From contig JAPXFQ010002431.1 in the NCBI GenBank assembly GCA_028564705.1, positions 620,001-684,000 of the forward strand: a stretch of DNA of 64,000 nt, in the 5' to 3' direction. Origin of the DNA: Apricaphanius iberus (lineage: Eukaryota > Chordata > Actinopteri > Cyprinodontiformes > Aphaniidae). Numbering within the stretch: position 1 is the stretch's first letter; each line of letters opens with the position of its first letter. Position numbers and translations under genes: made by a program. Positions 13,242 to 23,806 of the stretch are shown in pieces. The notes beneath the pieces are model-generated. The model did not search any database, had not been told where the DNA came from, and saw only the letters and a list, made by a program, of their open reading frames with translations.

Positions 13242-13525
13242 TAGTAATTAAAGTTGATCTTCTGCAGTACGTCGCCCTTCAGTCCTTTTGTCTCACCCCT
13301 AAAAGAACCGTTTAATGCCACTAATAGAAAAGCACTGAGCAGTCCTCCAGGGTAGATATCGGCTGCTCTGGCGTCCCACGGCCTATGATTTGGCACGCAT
13401 CTTTCCAGTCCATCATGTTTGTTCTCTTAAGCCTGACATCGTTCCGTTCCTGTAAACACAATTGCCATCCAGTATGGGAAAAGTCACTAATAGATTACTT
13501 CCACAACAGAAGCATTATCATATTA
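13242..13525. repeat. Unassigned dispersed repeat, copy A
   Basis: It is similar over about 280 bp and in the same orientation to 29478-29770. Shared blocks are tagtaat(t/c)aaagttgatc, ccatcatgtttgttctctt and agcctgacatcgttcc. It has no terminal inverted repeats or tail that I can see and no coding frame. Confidence 0.65.
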
Positions 13526-14049
13526 CCATGCTGCCACCGTGGTCTTTTTCTGTGTCTCATGTGCCGTGTTCTTCATTGTGCAACGTTAGGTAGGTTTTGG
13601 ATATAGATATTTTTGACTAATTGCTTGAGGCAATTTTTAATAAGATGAATCATTTTATGTCAAAATTATTACGATCAGGACACCATGCTGTGAACCAGGA
13701 AAAAAGTAATAATAGCCAAATGCTTCAGTCTCAGTTAATGTTTATTATTACCTTCCTGATTAGGCAGAAATAATTAAAGTAAAGATGAAGAAATGAGTTC
13801 CCGAGGTTCATATAACATCACATTACTACATATTTATGTAGAAAAATACAGTGACTTTACAAAATACAATACTTTATTAACAAAAATAAAATAGAATATA
13901 TTCAAAAAGCTTTAATCAACACACTCAACAATCTAGTAACACACAACTACTAAATAAAAGAATGATGAATAATAAAACTAACTACCAAAAGTAAAAATGC
14001 AAAATGGACAAATGCATTGCTCGGACAAAAAAAAGTCGGCACCACAAAA

Positions 14050-14150
14050 AAGGTTACACATTCTAATACTTTGTAGGCCTTCAACTTTGATTACAGGACG
14101 CGTTTTCTGTCGCATTGTTTCGATAAGCTTCTACAATGACACAAGATTTA
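14050..14150. mobile_element. Possible Tc1/mariner fragment
   Basis: tttgtaggccttcaactttg, attacaggacgcgttttctg and cattgtttcgataagcttct resemble a recalled fish Tc1-like transposon region. It is short and no ends are visible. Confidence 0.35.
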
Positions 14151-15044
14151 ATTTTTTTTATTTACTTGTATACAATTTTCAGTGAAGGAAGGTTTAAAGA
14201 GAAGATTTTCCCCCCCTTTTCAAGTCTATCTGGGTCTAAAGAGGAAGAATTTGAGGAAGTAGAACCCATCATGATCTACAACAACTCCTTGAAGAATTAA
14301 TGCACATTGGAAGGATGAGATACTGAACATATGCTATACTCTAATTTATATTAAGTTCAAGTTAGGAACATTTACTTAAGATAAAGCAGTGAAGCAGAGT
14401 AAAATCACTAGTAGAAAAAGGGGTAGGAATTAATACGTTTCGTCTTCCTCCCCCCTTCCAGGTAATTGGAGGCATCTTATTTTGTAAAGTAATTGTATTC
14501 TGTGTATCGTGTTTCGTGTGTGAATTTGAATTTGAATTGAATTTCTGACCAGCATTGTTTTGTTTTGTTTCTTTCTGTGAGGTTTACAACTCCTCTTCCT
14601 TTTGAAGCTAGAATGTAGTTTAGCACCCCCACTGGTTGGGAGGTCGGTGTTTTTGGTCCAGTAATCATTGCTGTGGTCCCATTCGCAGTCCCAATCATTG
14701 CTGTGAGCCTCATTTTTCCTCTTTTTCTACTTCTTCCTCCATAAAGCAGGGATTAATGAAGTACTACACATATAACAGGTTGAGCTGAGCCGTGGATCTG
14801 AGCAGCTCCTTCAGAATTACCATAAACCTCTTTGCTACTTCTCCCTTTCAGATACTGATTGAGCGGTGGTGAATGGCATGTTCAAGAATTAGAAAATTGT
14901 TTCTTCATTAAGTTTTGCAACATTCCAGAGAACTTTTAATACCTGGCAGTAATAATGTGTGGTCGCTCAGAATTTCTAAGACATTCAAACAAATGCAGGA
15001 AAACGTATGTTTTTTCTGATCTTGTTTCCCTGTGTTTTCTGCAG

Positions 15045-15164
15045 TATCACCCTCTGTCTCTGTGCAACACAAGCGAGGATGAAAGACAAGACGGCGCCTT
15101 CATCACCATCGTCAAATTGGAGCACCCCGCTGGAGTTCCCCGCTGCTCCCTGCTGCTGGATAAG
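15045..15164 (+). CDS. rnf43: rnf43 coding exon, PA-domain part (partial gene)
   Basis: The exon follows a polypyrimidine tract and ttctgcag and ends at ataag before gtaccc. It is 120 bp, phase 0 at both ends, and encodes 40 residues starting YHPLSLCNTSEDERQDG and containing FITIVKLEHP. This matches the RNF43/ZNRF3 ectodomain (human RNF43 has HPLYLCNASDD and ISIVKLE at this place). RNF43 is a single-pass membrane E3 ligase that ubiquitinates Frizzled and lowers Wnt signalling; R-spondin binds this ectodomain. Two cysteines (in LCN and PRC) and the sequon NTS are conserved with the human exon, so glycosylation at this Asn is likely. The signal-peptide exon that should precede it was not found between 1 and 15044. 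An antisense open frame over the same exon is a shadow. Confidence 0.9.
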
Positions 15165-15963
15165 GTACCCCTCAAACACAAACACATGAGGATGCCCCGC
15201 TCTGTGACCCTTTTCTTTTGTCAGCCTTGGCAGCAGACAGATGAAACATCTCTTCACGCTGCCTTCTCTCTAACTGTCCTTCCGCTTTTGGATGAAGTAG
15301 AAAAGCATTTTGGATGAGTTATTTGGCACAATTTTCCTCTTTACGACAGTGATCTTTCTGGGTGAGGCCTTGAAAAAGAAAGAAAGAAAGAAAGACAGAA
15401 AGAGAGGGGGTGGGAAAATCTCAGCTCTGCTATGTAGCAAGTGGCTATGAGCCCTGGCTCTGGATGTAAGGCTTTCAGGCCCCAGCTGTCACCGGTCCGA
15501 TCTCAGCCAGCCAGACACTCAGGGTTCTCCATTTCTGCTTCCCTCTAATAAGAATGCAGCCAGACCTCCGCAGATTCCAGCCACAATAATTTAAATGCAT
15601 GTGTAAGTTTGTCGGAGCTGACCTAAATCTCCCCCCTTTGCGTTTTAAGTATTCTGCCATGCGCGCTGGCTGGCATCCCTGGGCTTTAAAGCGCCGCGAT
15701 TTAAACTGTTGCTATTTTCTTCTCTAGTTTTTCAAGTGGTGACAAATTAGCGGGCAGGAATATAGTTAGGCGGCTGGCTCTTTTTTTTCTTTTTTCTTTT
15801 TTTCTTTTAGCCTGTGTTTTCTTTTCCCCCTAATTTAAAGCCATGTCGAGGAGTTGCCCGCCGCTGCGACAATGTAGAGACATTCTCACAGTTTCCCTGC
15901 TCCCTCTCTGCTCCTCCTCCTGTTGCTCCCTGCTAGGGTGGGGAGTGGAGGTTGTGGGTGTTT

Positions 15964-15964
15964 G

Positions 15965-15991
<27 letters not shown>
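15964..15991 (+). repeat. Uninterrupted G28 tract
   Basis: Twenty-eight consecutive G, 800 bp downstream of the first rnf43 exon in the window. It lies between a GC-rich block and a T/C-rich tract (15779-15830). Confidence 0.9.
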
Positions 15992-15995
<4 letters not shown>

Positions 15996-16314
15996 TGTCA
16001 CTCAAGGCTGACTGCAGAGAATAGTTTTGATTAACGCCGTAATGGCAACCCGGTGTTGTCCCATAAACAAAAGGTTCCCCATGCTAAAAGAGCGTGGAAC
16101 AAAAGGCAACCGCTTCCGAGTGCTCTCCCCCTCCCCTCCCGCTGACGGCCTTTGAGATCCAGAGAAGTTAAGGAGGGAGGAGTGTGTGTTTGTGAGGGGG
16201 TCTTGTTGTTTTGGCTCCCTGGAAACTATGTGCTGCGATAAACTCTGGTCCAGCCACCTGCATCTTCCCCTTTTTCTTGGCGAGATTCATGGCTTTTGCT
16301 CATGGTGGATTTAC

Positions 16315-16348
16315 TGTGGTGGTGGTGGTGGTGGTGGTGGTGGGGGGG
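16315..16348 (+). repeat. (GGT)n microsatellite
   Basis: About nine GGT units ending in a short G run. It makes a false Val- or Gly-repeat open frame. Confidence 0.9.
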
Positions 16349-16746
16349 ATTCACCATGCAGCTGTTATAAAGTTCGCCCCCCTGCCTTTTGAAGTGGATG
16401 AATCAGACTGCAGTGTATGGGACGTGCAGTGCTGTCTGTGTCTAGATGGCACTTGTTTATAGTTTAGTCTGGCTGCAAGGCGCCCCTGCCGGCCTATAGA
16501 AACCTTGGACAGCCACGGAAGGTTAGCGTTGCACCATGTACACTTAGAATAGAGTGTAAAGCAAACAAAGTGAGGTTAGGAACCTCAATGGGAAAGGTTT
16601 CTTTCTGGTCCTTTGTTTTTATGTTGGTTTTCAAAACCTCTTGAGTCACTTCAGGGAGATTCCTTCACCCATCTCCCTCCCTAATGTTCTCCACCCCATC
16701 ATTCTCACCATTGTCTCTGAACATTTTGGCTCCTGTAACTCTCTAG

Positions 16747-16830
16747 AGATTAGAGATGCACTGATTAAAGATTTGTGACTGGTTTCCAGTCACCGATTTT
16801 ATAAAGCTTCGACCTGCAGAAACTTAAAGC
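16747..16830 (+). mobile_element. hAT-type left end, truncated
   Basis: tagagatgcactgattaaag followed by tttgtgactggtttccagtc resembles the terminus of a fish hAT element. No partner end was found before the next repeat. Confidence 0.4.
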
Positions 16831-17228
16831 AAAAAAACAAACATAAAAAAAATAAAAAAAATACTACTTACCTGACGAATTCCAAATTTTACAGATAATG
16901 GTGTGAAACACGTCCAAGTTTTTCTTAAAGGGACCAGGTTACAGACTGTCTCTGACTCCCTGGAAGTCTGCTCTTTAAAATAAAATCCTCCAGGGAAACT
17001 CACTGCAAAAGACTCACAATATTTTTCATTAAAAGAAAGATGATCGCTCAAAAACCTTTTCTCTTTTTCCCCAAAAAAGGCATTACAAATACTCGGTCCT
17101 ACAATATCCATTTAACAAAAGCTCAAATTCAAGAGAAAAAATCTTTGCTTTTAAAATCCATTGGTCATTTATTGTAACTACACAGGAGCCTTTCTGTTCT
17201 CAATCATAAATGGCTTATGCTACCACTA

Positions 17229-17330
17229 GGGATGCTCCGATCAGGTTTTAGGCTGCTGATCACCGATACCGATCAGCCAAGATGCCGATTATTGCCGATC
17301 ACCGATACCAATCACATAGTTTGGCTGTAC
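17229..17330 (+). mobile_element. hAT-type left end, truncated
   Basis: tagggatgctccgatcaggt and the reiterated (gatcaccgatacc) sub-terminal text are a typical hAT terminus. The right end was not found. Confidence 0.5.
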
Positions 17331-18330
17331 ATTCTTCATTTAGTTATAGTGAGTGCTACTGCATGTGTTACATGATTCGGAAAAAGGAACAATAAAGATC
17401 ACCTTAATTTAGAAAAAGCATGGTTCCAAGCAGGGTTCCAGGTGCGCTAGTAGCATTTCCACTTAAAGGGTTGAATCAGAGCAAATTTTAGCCTTCCTGT
17501 TATCTGCAATGTCATTCTTCTCCAGTAATAACTTCCCCCAAAAAAAGAGCTTGGTTGTTGGCACAAGTAGTAGCTCCTACATTCTGTTATGGGAATATTT
17601 CTATATAATCAGGATAAGATTCATTAATTACATTCTTAGTAATTGCATCTAGGGAGTAGGTCAGGTTAGAAATCATCAGAGTGCTCAAAAAGATATTAAC
17701 AGGACACTCTGGCCTTGTGCTTCATGCTCTACAATCCGAGTGGTGCAGAAAAGGTGCTGAAAAACATCATATTGGATGACAAAAAATATATATATGTATA
17801 TTAGTAATAGAAGGGTCGTGGAGAGCTTGAGAGATGGCTCTGTTTTCGGTTTCTTGTCTTCCATATTGCCCAAAATTCTGTATTAAAGGCAGGGTATAGG
17901 ATTGTGGGAGCTCTCTGCAACAGGTCGTTATTGCAAAATAAAAAGTCCCACCCCTTGCTTCATGCTCTCCCCCTAAGCCACGCCTCAATAACACAGGCAC
18001 GTGCAGCCAGCATGGTCTAGTTGGGTCTCTGCCACAGTCGCGCTCTCCAGCTTCACTGGCACAAGCCATTTCAGCCAAAGTCACAAAATATAACTTGATC
18101 TTACTTCTCCAGGAGAAAATCAGCAACCAACGCATCGGTTAGCAAGCCCTTAGCTTCCTTGATTTGGACGCCACCGTCTAAATGCAGCAGCTCCGATGCA
18201 GATTCTTCTTTTGGCCACTGTTGAATTAAATAATTATCAAAATTAATTCAATGCATGTTCAAGCAGAGACAAAATGGAGCCAATTTCCAGTTCTTAACAT
18301 TTATTTTGAACAGATTAACAAATTGCAGTT

Positions 18331-18585
18331 TTACAGAGAAAGTTGCCCCCCTAGTTTCTCTGGGCCAGTCAATATTTCTGACTCCGAGGAGGAGTAAGTC
18401 TTTTCCGACAAGATTCTTTTCTTTTTGTGTTTCTTTTTGCTCTTCTTGCTTTTTTTGGAGCGTTTGTGATGGTAGTGGGTTTTTGTACCATCAGAAGGAC
18501 TTTTCTCCGATGTCTTTGGGCTTCTTTCTCTGCTTTGTTTGTGTCTTTTCTGAACGGCCTCCTCTCTGTCTCGCTTCTCCCGCTC
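18331..18585 (-). pseudogene. Lys/Arg-rich reading frame, captured exon or gene fragment
   Basis: A minus-strand frame of 84 codons runs from just after a TAA (18586-18588) to a TAA at 18331-18333. It has no starting Met. It reads EREKRDREEAVQKRHKQSRE, later HHKRSKKSKKSKKKHKKKR, then ILSEKTYSSSESE and PEKLGGQLSL. The Lys/Ser alternation and acidic-Ser patch resemble the C-terminus of an RS/K-rich nuclear protein, but I do not recognise which. It sits inside the inverted-repeat element, so it could be a captured host fragment. Chance is the main alternative, since A-rich strands give Lys. Confidence 0.4.
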
Positions 18586-18724
18586 TTATCATAAGAACGT
18601 CCTCGTGCTCCTGCGCAGGGTGCCACCAATTTTGAATCCATGGACTTATACCAGTATCACATGGATCCGGCCAGCAACGCCAAATGTGGCAAGGTACACA
18701 ACGAGGGCCCGGGCAGGATTCCCC

Positions 18725-18797
18725 ACCTGGGAGGATTTGATCCCGCAACTCCCGGGTGAGAGTCATGTGCGCTAACCAGTCAGCCAAAGGGATATCC
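18725..18797 (-). ncRNA. tRNA-like pseudo-sequence (possible SINE head)
   Basis: On the minus strand tggctgactggttagcgcac resembles a Pol III A box and gcgggatcaaatcctcc resembles a B box, with ctctcac between them at an anticodon-loop-like position. Both boxes depart from consensus, so a functional tRNA is unlikely. Confidence 0.3.
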
Positions 18798-18801
18798 CCG
18801 T

Positions 18802-18964
18802 GGCCAAGCAGCCAGAGCACATCTTCAAATGGAGCCATAGTGAAAGGACCTCCACACTGTCACATCTCTCCCCCTCTTGTCACAAGAACGTCCTCGTGAT
18901 CCCGCGCAGTGTGGAGGTCCTTTCACTATGGCTCCATTTGAAGATGTGCTCTGGCTGCTTGGCC
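18802..18964. repeat. 58-bp perfect inverted repeat with 47-nt spacer
   Basis: 18802-18859 and 18907-18964 are exact reverse complements (58/58). The spacer resembles 18565-18612 (shared text ataagaacgtcctcgtg / acaagaacgtcctcgtg), so it looks like a fold-back copy made during a template-switch or rearrangement. The right arm abuts the 39-bp terminal repeat. Confidence 0.95.
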
Positions 18965-19159
18965 ATGCATTGAATTAATTTTGATAATTATTTAATTCAA
19001 CACCACTCTTCGTCGGCTTTCTTCTTTCTCGTTCCTATTTCCACAACAGCTTTGCGTTTTCGATTCATTTTGGGAAGCTAATCTGCACTAACTTCAAACT
19101 AAATACTTCATCAAACAAACACATCGGCTACTACAGCTGGTACAATCAATGTATCTGTC

Positions 19160-19195
19160 GGCGCGACAAGGTAGCGCGAGCTACCTTGTCGCGCC
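19160..19195. repeat. GC-rich perfect hairpin with GCGA loop
   Basis: A 16-bp perfect stem (ggcgcgacaaggtagc and its complement) closes on gcga, a GNRA-type tetraloop if transcribed. It stands in AT-rich sequence within the TTAA element. Confidence 0.9.
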
Positions 19196-19361
19196 GTGGA
19201 AGTTGATTGGATGATGTTTTCCCAGGGTTTCTTGCTGTAGAAAGAAAGAAAATTACTCGGTCTAGTTTAAGAACTCCTACGGTTACCACTGGTATATGAA
19301 GAGCATTTTTTGCAGTTTTAAAAAAAGTGTTTTAAAATGAAATTTTATATCCTGCCTTTAA

Positions 19362-21345
19362 ATATCAAAAAAAGGCCTGCCACCAGTTTCATCTTTGTTT
19401 AAGAAGAAGCTATTTTTGCCGCAATAGTTTACTCACTAGAAAACAGATAGCTTTATAATTTCTAGCTAGCCAATCACAGATCAGGGCTGGACAAACGTAC
19501 AGTCTTCCAGTCACTGACTAAATTCTCTTTGCACCTCTTCTCCAGACACAGAAACTCCTGTTTACGTCTTTTGATAGTATGTGTCATCCAAAACAAAGAG
19601 AACTATTACTGTAAAACTGTCACACCTTTTTCCATATTCTCCTTCAGTGTAACTTTTTACCTGAAACTAGATATAATGTAGTTATGGTGGCATTCCTTAT
19701 TTTAATTTGAAATAATTTTTAATGTACAGTCTGTGGATGAATTGGGACAGATGAGAACATCTGTTCTTGGTTAATGAATTGATTTAATAGTAGACCACTT
19801 TTATGAATTTAACTGAAGAACATTTTATCAGAAAAGTTCCTAAAAGTCTGGAGTTTTCCAAAAACTATGGAAGTTTCCTTTTAGCTGCAGCTGGTAGCCC
19901 ACCAACCTGTGTGCCCCACTCTCTTTGTAAATGTCTGAATCAGATCCTTCGACCACGCCTGTGGTTTTGCGTCATTCCGCCATACAACATAACACAAGCG
20001 GAGGCTGCGAACTCTCTCTGCCAGCATGTTGTGCGACAGTGAAAGTGGGGGCTGCCTGTTTTCTGCTCACCATTCTGCCTCGTCTGTTTACATGGAGGGT
20101 CTGCAAAGGTCCTCACGTCGAGCTGCAGAGCAAGACCAGATTCAGGAAGAAAAAGCTGAGAAAAAGTCACACTCTACAGCAGAAGGACTTTATTCCAGGC
20201 ATATTCTCCCATCAGCACTCCTACAGTGATAGAGTCTTGGGGCCCTTGCCTGAACTTGTTACCTCTCATAGAGGCTTTCTTATTGATTCTGCCCCATCGG
20301 ATGAAAAGACCTCTTGGCCCGATTGTTCAGTAATCCTGTTTTCTTTAACTGAGCCTTTCAAGTTCATGTGTTCGTTGATCCAGGATGTGTGTTAGTGGAT
20401 CATATTATGACAAGCACGCTTTACAAAAGTCCCCCAGTGAATCACATTGTTCATCAGTTTATACACCCATCTTAATACGTCCAAGTTATTACCAACACAA
20501 ACTATTCCTGATCTCCAGGTGATTATGTCCTCTTATTTCTGCATTCATTACAGCATTCTTGTGTCAAATCAAATGTTATTTTATTTTAAGTGTTATACCA
20601 ATCTACACAAGTCCCAAGATGACAATTCATGACTGTGGAATAACAGCAGTAAATATTAATGTGTGTTTTTGTAATACCAAACATGGCAAAGCAAACTTTG
20701 CAACATAAAAGTACCAGGTGACATTAGGATGATAAGTAATGGTAACTAGCTGATGCAGCAACTTAGCAGGAACTTTATTCTGAATTCTAATAAGAGGAGA
20801 TATAAGCAATAATGTTATTAGATGTAACACCGCCGTGGAAAAAGACGTATTGAATGATGAAATAAAATCACTGCTGAAACCAAATTTGAGCTTGCTATTT
20901 ACAGCCAAGTTAGCTTTAGCACTGCAGCTTAGAATATTAATAAGCCTTACTTCAGAACCAAAGCAAACACTTTATTTTCATTTACCATTTTGCCTCGGGG
21001 GAACCTTTCAGCAGATAATTATGTATAATAATTTTCTTGTAGTGCTAATTATGTGAATGATGATGAGGGACTACTGACATACAACAGCCTCCATGATTAA
21101 CATTCTTTAGGAAATGAGCCTGATTTAATTAATTTAGTTTATTGATGTGAATTTAAAGCAACCAGCCATGGATAACTTGAGTTGCAGCTCAGTTGTCTGC
21201 TAGATATGAATTGTTAAGATGTCCAAATTGTAAGGATAATGCTGAATACATTGTGCTTGTGTTGTCATTTGATTATTGTTATGATTAGAATATTAGCATT
21301 TTTACAATCTACTTCTAGTTGGGTCAGCATAATTGTAATGTCAAT
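19362..21345. other. No supported gene
   Basis: Mostly unique-looking sequence. The 154-codon open frame at 19931-20395 (+) has no recognisable domain and no splice signals placing it in a gene; the region could be conserved non-coding sequence. Confidence 0.35.
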
Positions 21346-21852
21346 AGAGGCTGACTGATATATAAATTTTTCCCTGTATCAGACATCGACTTAAATTTGT
21401 TTACAGAGCCGATATTAAATTAAAAAAAAGATCAGGCACCTGTGTGGCCAGCTGCAGCCACTATTTGACTAAAGGAAGGACCCCCACTGTGCGCCAGCCC
21501 ACTCATTTTACTCATGTTTGATGTTTAATCTTTGACTGCCTATTTTTATTTTATTTTTTTCAGTGTGCTTTACTTTGTGATGATTTATCTTTGATACTTT
21601 CAGATTTTTACTTAAACCAGCTATTTACAACATTATTCTGGTTACTGTTTAATTTTATTTAAAAGAAACTTGAACCAGTTTTATTTTCTATTGTTCTGAA
21701 ACCATTTGCACTCAGGTTACTGTTTTGAGGTTGTTTTTATGATGTTCTTATTTTTGAAGTTCAATAAATATTTAAAGTGTTTTATTGAGTTCGTAATTTA
21801 TATTGCACACAGTGAGTGTGAAATTGATTTTTAGAATCCATTTTCTGCTAAG

Positions 21853-21883
<31 letters not shown>

Positions 21884-21927
21884 TAGGCAATTAGGTATCG
21901 GCCTTTAAAAAACCTATATCGGTCCTG
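21346..21927. mobile_element. hAT-type non-autonomous element
   Basis: Left end tagaggctgactgatatata and right end cctatatcggtcctgttg, in complement a related terminus. Internal text catcgacttaaattt and ggtatcggcctttaaaa is typical of the fish repeat class with (cgatat) ends. The (A)n(TA)n stretch at 21850-21885 is inside. The target duplication is not clear. Confidence 0.45.
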
Positions 21928-21945
21928 TTGTGGGAAAAAGGCATT

Positions 21946-22366
21946 TTAAATAAAGATGTGAGAGAGATTCCTCCATTTTATCTTGGAAGTTTAATTATAT
22001 TTCAATTCATCAGGAGGAGGACAGTAACACATCACAGTAAAACGCAGAACACTGACCCGTCTCAACTCTATGAAAATAAGTATTTATTGAGTTTAGCACT
22101 GTTGCATCTATCTGTTCTACAAAACACTTCTCTCAGGGTGAGAATTCGAGACTTGAAGGCACCTGGCTCCTTGAATAGGAGAACTTATACTTGGCATAAA
22201 CTTGGCATATATTAAGAGAGTCCATTCAGACGAACCATCTCCACGGAGACGCAGATTTGGATCCTTGATTATCAAAACATTATGGCAATGGCTTGGGTTA
22301 AAGCGCCACACAATAAGACAAACTTTCAAACTAAGTATACAAGAAGTCTCACAATTTCTCAGGCAA
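21946..22366. repeat. Unassigned dispersed repeat, copy 1
   Basis: It is similar to 59785-60125 over about 400 bp: gagagagattcct, aaaataagtatttatt, gaaggcacctggctc, ggcttgggtta and aactaagtatacaagaag are shared in order. No coding frame. It may be an LTR or an internal hAT segment. Confidence 0.55.
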
Positions 22367-22639
22367 TTAGGTATCCTCAGACCTACTATGGAATCAGTCC
22401 CATATTTTCCATAACACTAAGAATATTCTGAAGGTGCTGTAGTAGAAAAAGCTGATTCCATAGTAGCTGTGCTACACACAGCACAGCACAACAAACTACA
22501 TTTACAGACATAAAGGGTGTTTTCTTGAAGGTTTGTTCTCTCTGTCTCTCTGTATATATATATTATATTTTTCTCAATATTTCTAAATTTACGCTAATGA
22601 TCCATATGTCTAAATGTATTAGTAAAACGCAGAGGCTGA

Positions 22640-22965
22640 CAGATTTTTTTCTTTCCAATGGACTATATATTAGGGTGTAATCGTATTTACTTATATTTTC
22701 CAGTACAGCCCTGTTGGTTTGGTACATGCATGTACTGAACAAATCTAGTTTTTTCTGCCTGAACACTTGAGCACAGTGCAACGGTTCCTACCCTAAAACA
22801 ACATTAGAAAGAACTCCCAGCTATTACTAAGCTCCACTACTGGGAAAATTAATGGTTTCTCCTGCATTTTCTCCGTTGTCAGCGAACGCATCTTTCAACA
22901 GTAAAAAGATGTATAACGCGCTCTGCACTGAACTGAATGACTTACCTACAACTGTCAAGCTGAAT
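22640..22965. repeat. hAT-like repeat, copy 1
   Basis: It is similar to 60590-60960. Shared text includes gaactcccagctatta (ggactcccagctatca in the other copy), attaatggtttctcctgc and ctctgcactgaactgaa. The left part (tagggtgtaatcgtatttac) resembles a hAT terminus of the class that reads agg(g)tgtaac. Confidence 0.45.
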
Positions 22966-23084
22966 AAAAAAAAAGAAATTCTGCAATTCAGAATAAAACA
23001 TCAAAAGCATAACAAGCACAATGATATAGAGAGAAAAAAACAGCAAAAGGCAATTAAGCGTCATACTCGCTTACTCAAAGGCAG

Positions 23085-23560
23085 CTCTAAAAAGATGAGT
23101 TTTTAGTTTTTATTCAAAGCAGCCCAGTGTTTCAGCAGCTTTGCAGTCATCAGGACGTTTGTACCAAATAAGGGGAGCATAGAAACTGAAAGCTGCTTCT
23201 CCTTGTTTGTTTCTGATTCTAGGGATTATTAATAGGTTAGAGTTGAAGGACCTGAGTAGTTTGGATTGTTGTTATAGTAACATCAGGTCAACATATGTTG
23301 GAGCAAAGCCACTTAATGATTTATGAACTAGAAGGAGTATTTTAAAGTCTATTCCCTGAGCTACAAGGAGCCAGTATAGGGACTCTAGAACTGGGGTGAT
23401 GTGTTATACTTTCCTAGTTCTTGTGAGGACGCAAGCAGCAGCATTTTCGATCATCTGCAGCTGTTTGACTTTTTAGGCAGACCTGTGAGGACGCTGTTGC
23501 AGTAATCAATCCGACTAAAGATAAACAAGGTCTCATTGTGACATTAGTCCTTTAACCCTA
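23085..23560 (-). mobile_element. LINE ORF2 C-terminus, second family
   Basis: On the minus strand it reads through several frameshifts as KQLQMIENAAACVLTRTRKV, then HITPVLESLYWLLVAQGIDF, then KILLLVHKSLSGFAPTYV and further on AAFSFYAPLIWYKRPDD. This is the tail of a fish L2/Rex-like reverse transcriptase distinct from the copy at 11990. Multiple stops show it is old. Confidence 0.7.
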
Positions 23561-23806
23561 GTAATGAAAACTCCTTATTTTGCATGAAAAGCAAGTCAGC
23601 AGAATCCCAGTTGATAAGACAGGATTTTTCGCAACAGATGCACATGCTGCATTCAAGTACAACTGGTAAATTAAGATTTCAAAATATCAAAACGACTCCA
23701 AAGTGATTTAAGCGTATTTTACCATCAAATATGGGCATATATATATTTATTCATTTTTAAAAATCTCGTCAGTTCTATACTTTAAAATTTGTATAGTTAT
23801 AGAATG

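Larger units (their letters stand above)
18219..19002. mobile_element. 784-bp composite with perfect 39-bp terminal inverted repeats
   Basis: The 39 bases at 18219-18257 are the exact reverse complement of 18964-19002. They start TG and end CA and are flanked by a 4-bp duplication CCAC (18215-18218, 19003-19006). Inside lie, from left to right, a Lys-rich reading frame on the minus strand (18331-18585), a tRNA-like stretch (about 18725-18797, minus) and a 58-bp perfect inverted repeat around a 47-nt spacer (18802-18964). TG...CA ends and a 4-bp duplication recall LTR integrases, but the ends are inverted rather than direct and I cannot assign a known family. Confidence 0.65.
17887..19357. mobile_element. 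TTAA-target (Kolobok/piggyBac-type) element, 1471 bp, with nested insertion
   Basis: Flanked by TTAA on both sides (17883-17886 and 19358-19361). Ends are inverted: aggcagggtatagg at the left and, on the complement, aggcaggatataaa at the right. Without the 784-bp nested element at 18219 it would be about 680 bp. No transposase frame was seen. It also contains the hairpin at 19160-19195. Confidence 0.65.

Noticed and set aside
1..15044. Search for the preceding rnf43 exon (family peptide EGVFAGVAE ... AEGKL)
   Set aside because: No frame with this peptide next to a donor was found. ctgcag followed by gtgtct at 6340 has no matching upstream codons.
14985..15257. 90-codon minus-strand open frame over the exon
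   Set aside because: It is the antisense shadow of the conserved exon, with no family match.
15779..15830. Strong polypyrimidine tract ending in tttcttttag, as an exon acceptor
   Set aside because: No conserved coding frame or donor follows, and the known protein leaves no gap for an extra exon here.
18725..18797. Functional tRNA gene
   Set aside because: A and B boxes are both degenerate and no clover-leaf acceptor stem pairs.
19931..20395. 154-codon open frame, longest unexplained + frame
   Set aside because: No domain, no repeats, and overlapping frames of similar openness. No splice evidence for a gene.
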